A stretch of 11,313 bases of DNA from Flaviramulus sp. (lineage in GTDB: Bacteria > Bacteroidota > Bacteroidia > Flavobacteriales > Flavobacteriaceae): the NCBI GenBank assembly GCA_023255235.1, contig JALRJA010000352.1:1-11313 (forward strand). The letters run 5' to 3'. Every line of letters begins with the position of its first letter. Within the stretch, counting starts at the first letter, position 1. The notes under the pieces are model-generated. The model had not been told where the DNA came from, ran no database searches, and worked only from the letters and a program-made list of their open reading frames with translations. Made by a program: the position numbers and the translations under genes. Below, piece by piece: positions 7,387 to 11,313 of this stretch.

Positions 7387-7495
7387 CTCTCTTAAATAAA
7401 TAACATTTATAAAATAAGCATAATCGTTTTTTATAGCAACAACCTAATGCACAATGGCATATTATTAACCATTACAACATACTAAAAATCAACCT

Positions 7496-9922
7496 ATGAA
7501 AATTTCATACAACTGGTTAAAACAATTTTTAAAAACCAACTGGTCTCCAGAACAAACTGGCGAATTATTAACAGACTTAGGGCTTGAAGTAGAAGGTATT
7601 GATGCCTACCAATCTGTAAAAGGTGGGTTAGAAGGCGTTGTAGTTGGTGAAGTGTTAACCTGTATTAAACATCCAAACGCAGATAAATTAAAACTCACAT
7701 CAGTAAATATAGGCACAGAACAACCTGTTCAAATTGTTTGTGGTGCTCCAAATGTAGCTGTTGGTCAAAAAGTACCCGTAGCAACTATTGGAACCACTTT
7801 ATATACAGAAGATGATAAGGCTTTTATTATTAAAAAAGGAAAAATAAGAGGCGAAGATAGCTATGGAATGATTTGTGCCGAAGACGAATTAGGCTTAGGA
7901 ACATCTCATGAAGGTATTTTAGTTTTAGACTCAAACTTGAAAGTAGGAACTTTAGTTTCTGATGTTTTTAAAATTGAAAATGACCAGGTATTTGAAATTG
8001 GTTTAACACCAAACAGAGCAGATGCTATGAGCCACTTTGGTGTAGCTCGCGATTTAAAAGCAGGATTAATTCAAAAAAACATAAACTTAGAACTTATAAC
8101 GCCGTCGGTTAGTGCATTTCATGTAGATAATCGCACACTCAAAATTGATGTAGCGGTTTTAAATAACGATTTAGCTCCTCGCTACTGTGGTGTTACCCTT
8201 TCTGGTTTACAAGTTAAAGAATCACCAGCTTGGTTAAAAAACAGATTGCAAGCTTTAGGTTTAAACCCTATAAACAATATTGTTGATGCTACAAACTATG
8301 TGCTACATGAGTTAGGGCAACCACTACATGCCTTTGATGCTTCAAAAATTGCAGGTAATAAAATTGAAGTTAAAACCCTAAAAACCGGAACAAAATTTAC
8401 CACTTTAGATGGTGTTGAAAGAGTATTACACCAAGACGATTTGATGATATGTGATGCCGAAAAACCCTTGTGTATTGCTGGTGTTTTTGGTGGCATCAAT
8501 TCTGGTGTAACTGAACAAACAACAAGTATTTTTTTAGAAAGTGCTTATTTTAATTCTGTAAGCATTCGTAAATCTGCAAAAAGACATGGGTTAAATACCG
8601 ATGCTTCTTTTAGATTTGAACGTGGTATTGACCCAAATATTACCGAATATGCTTTAAAACGTGCTGCTTTATTAATTAAAGAACTCTCTGGTGCTGACAT
8701 AACAAGCGAGATTATTGATATATACCCAAATAAAATTCAAGATTTTGAAGTTAGATTGAGTTTTGAAAACACCAAAAAGCTAATAGGCGAAACTATTCCA
8801 AACGAAACGATAAAAGAAATTTTAACATCATTAGAAATAAAAATAAACAGCGTTACAGAAACTGGCTTGGGTCTTACCATTCCTGCCTATCGCAACGATG
8901 TGCAACGTGAAGCAGATGTTATTGAAGAGATTTTAAGGGTTTATGGTTATAATAATATTCAAACTACAGAAAAACTTACGGCATCAATTTCTTCAATGTC
9001 GCGTTTTGAAGATTTCAAAATACAAAATACTGTAGGGAATCAATTAGTTTCTCAAGGCTTTTATGAAATTTTATCAAACTCATTAACCACACCCAATTAT
9101 GTAACTTTAAGTGAGCAATTAAAAGAACATCATAATATAACCATGCTAAACCCATTAAGCAATGATTTAGCTGTTTTAAGACAATCGTTATTGTTTTCTG
9201 GGCTTGAAGCCGTTTCTTTTAACAGTAATAGAAAACGCAGCGATTTAAAACTTTTTGAGTTTGGTAAAACCTACCATGGCTATCATGATAAACGTGAAGA
9301 AGTAAAACAATTAGCTCTATTTATAACAGGAAATCAATCGCAAGATACTTGGATAGACACACAAAAAAAAGGTGATTTTTTCTATTTAAAAGGAATTGTT
9401 GCAGGTATTTTAAACAAGTTAGGAATTAATGATTATAACGAAGCAACTACACAAAAAGACATATTTAGTGAAGGCTTAACTGTAAGCTTAGGAAAACTAA
9501 CGCTTGTAGATTTTGGTTTAGTTAAAAAACAAATACTCAAGCATTTTGATATTTCTCAAGATGTGTTGTTTGCCAATTTTAACTGGGATGCTATTTTAAA
9601 CATACTTAATAGAAATCAAATTACTTTTAAAACAATAGCAAAATACCCTGAAGTAAAACGTGATTTTGCTTTGCTTATCGATGACAACACAACTTTTGAT
9701 TCTATTTATAAGATTGCCAAACAAACCGAAAAACAACTGATTAAAACTGTAAACCTGTTTGATGTTTATCAAGGTAAAAATTTACCAAAAGGCAAAAAGA
9801 GTTATGCTATTAGTTTTACATTACAAGACGAAAACAAAACCCTTACCGATAAGCAAATAGATAAAATTATGACTAAACTACAACACCGTTTTAAAACAGA
9901 ACTTGGTGCCGAATTAAGATAA
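7496..9922 (+). CDS. pheT: Phenylalanine-tRNA ligase beta subunit
   Basis: PheT is the beta chain of the cytoplasmic alpha2-beta2 phenylalanyl-tRNA synthetase. It binds tRNA(Phe) and edits mischarged tyrosine, while PheS carries the aminoacylation site. The 808 residues are the usual bacterial length and hold all expected domains. The N-terminus is MKISYNWLKQFL; the tRNA-binding (EMAP-like) domain spans about 42-150. The B3/B4 editing domain (about 215-395) contains NNIVDATNYVLHELGQPLHAFD (260-281) and the ESAYF-IRKSAKRHGLNTDASFRFERG segment (348-377). The B5 domain spans about 405-485 (YRNDVQREADVIEEILRVYGY), the catalytic-like core about 500-700, and the C-terminal FDX-ACB anticodon-binding domain 714-808 (AKYPEVKRDFALLID). 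The ATG at 7496 gives the canonical N-terminus. pheS is not in this window, so the two subunit genes are not adjacent on the upstream side. Nothing looks broken. Confidence 0.98.
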   Translation: MKISYNWLKQFLKTNWSPEQTGELLTDLGLEVEGIDAYQSVKGGLEGVVVGEVLTCIKHPNADKLKLTSVNIGTEQPVQIVCGAPNVAVGQKVPVATIGTTLYTEDDKAFIIKKGKIRGEDSYGMICAEDELGLGTSHEGILVLDSNLKVGTLVSDVFKIENDQVFEIGLTPNRADAMSHFGVARDLKAGLIQKNINLELITPSVSAFHVDNRTLKIDVAVLNNDLAPRYCGVTLSGLQVKESPAWLKNRLQALGLNPINNIVDATNYVLHELGQPLHAFDASKIAGNKIEVKTLKTGTKFTTLDGVERVLHQDDLMICDAEKPLCIAGVFGGINSGVTEQTTSIFLESAYFNSVSIRKSAKRHGLNTDASFRFERGIDPNITEYALKRAALLIKELSGADITSEIIDIYPNKIQDFEVRLSFENTKKLIGETIPNETIKEILTSLEIKINSVTETGLGLTIPAYRNDVQREADVIEEILRVYGYNNIQTTEKLTASISSMSRFEDFKIQNTVGNQLVSQGFYEILSNSLTTPNYVTLSEQLKEHHNITMLNPLSNDLAVLRQSLLFSGLEAVSFNSNRKRSDLKLFEFGKTYHGYHDKREEVKQLALFITGNQSQDTWIDTQKKGDFFYLKGIVAGILNKLGINDYNEATTQKDIFSEGLTVSLGKLTLVDFGLVKKQILKHFDISQDVLFANFNWDAILNILNRNQITFKTIAKYPEVKRDFALLIDDNTTFDSIYKIAKQTEKQLIKTVNLFDVYQGKNLPKGKKSYAISFTLQDENKTLTDKQIDKIMTKLQHRFKTELGAELR

Positions 9923-9951
9923 AAACAACTGGTTTTATCAATAAAAAAGTG

Positions 9952-9959
9952 TATCTTTA
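9952..9959 (+). promoter_or_regulatory. Candidate -7 box before the DUF2007 gene
   Basis: TATCTTTA matches TAnnTTTG except for the final base. No clear TTG is found 17-23 bases upstream; TGG at 9930-9932 is the nearest. A start near 9965 would give a leader of about 22 bases. That leader contains TTAGG (9961-9965) and CCTAA (9978-9982), able to pair as a 5-base stem just before the ATG at 9987. The evidence is weak; readthrough from pheT, 64 bases away, is also possible. Confidence 0.33.
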
Positions 9960-9986
9960 GTTAGGCAATTTTTAAAACCTAAAATA

Positions 9987-10217
9987 ATGTTTGATTCAAA
10001 TTATATTAAAATCTATACAGGTAGTTTTATAATGGTAAAACGCTTAGTTTTTGAATTAGAAAAAGTGAATATTATTCCAGTGGTTAAAGACCAAACAGAG
10101 TCTGCAAGACTAGCTGGTTTTGGAGGTGGCAATTTTCCGGGGTTTCAAGAAGTTTATGTAAATAAAGACGAGCTTGATAAAGCTGTATTGGTTGTAGAAG
10201 AAATACGCTTAGACTAA
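9987..10217 (+). CDS. DUF2007 domain protein (putative signal-transducing protein family)
   Basis: This small cytoplasmic protein of 76 residues consists of one DUF2007 domain. Family databases label it 'putative signal transducing protein', but the biochemical role is not established. The visible hallmarks are the beta-strand opening IKIYTGSFIMVKRL (7-20), a helix followed by INIPV-type strand (residues about 28-34, NIIPVV), the conserved KDQTESARLAGFGGG (35-49), and a ferredoxin-like ending VYVNKDELDKAVLVVEEI. The length is typical. ATG at 9987 is the first start; Met16 inside the first strand would remove the family opening, so the upstream one is chosen. It lies 64 bases downstream of pheT on the same strand. 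Its stop codon is only 4 bases from the stop of the convergent ABC-F gene, so any terminator must lie inside the neighbouring coding sequence or be absent. Confidence 0.88.
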   Translation: MFDSNYIKIYTGSFIMVKRLVFELEKVNIIPVVKDQTESARLAGFGGGNFPGFQEVYVNKDELDKAVLVVEEIRLD

Positions 10218-10221
10218 ATAA

Positions 10222-11313
<1,092 letters not shown>

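Noticed and set aside
7393..7495. Phe-codon leader peptide attenuator for pheT
   Set aside because: No short ORF with an initiator and clustered TTT/TTC codons is found; the T-run near 7427 is not in a frame with a start codon.

Overview
The window looks like chromosomal DNA from a Bacteroidota bacterium, most probably a Flavobacteriaceae-type marine or free-living species. The base composition is strongly AT-rich and coding genes end in TAA. Start codons have little or no Shine-Dalgarno sequence. Two intergenic regions carry the Bacteroidota promoter pattern (TTG/TTTG, about 19-20 bases, TAnnTTTG). Gene content agrees: a fused alpha-beta 2-oxoacid dehydrogenase E1, a TIGR00730/LOG protein, an M1-like outer-membrane protein and a YbiT-type ABC-F protein with a Bacteroidota-looking second ATPase domain. 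These lineage statements rest on family knowledge, not on a search.

Layout, left to right. Positions 1-513 hold the 3' end of uvrA (nucleotide excision repair). Positions 593-1282 hold a LOG-family phosphoribohydrolase. Positions 1407-4229 encode a large secreted protein with an M1-like region whose zinc site is lost, followed by a probable outer-membrane beta-barrel. It starts at TTG, or at an ATG hidden by a one-base homopolymer difference. Positions 4399-6810 encode the fused E1 enzyme, followed 28 bases later by a small basic helical protein of unknown function; the two probably share one promoter. Positions 7496-9922 hold pheT with its own clear promoter and a leader of about 100 bases. 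Positions 9987-10217 hold a small DUF2007 protein. On the minus strand, from 11313 down to 10222, lies the C-terminal two thirds of an ABC-F ATPase, cut by the window edge and converging on the DUF2007 gene with a 4-base gap.

The genes are mostly housekeeping (DNA repair, translation, central or branched-chain metabolism, envelope). I see no mobile element, CRISPR array, RNA gene, phage gene or defence cassette, and no intergenic gap over 180 bases. I did not find a new multi-gene system. The notable feature is that three proteins have a canonical active-site motif replaced within an otherwise well-preserved framework: the Walker A of the second ABC-F domain is gone, the M1 zinc motif is gone, and the E1 magnesium ligands Asp and Asn appear to have swapped places. 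With the TTG/homopolymer start and the unknown E1-linked protein, these are the points worth checking.
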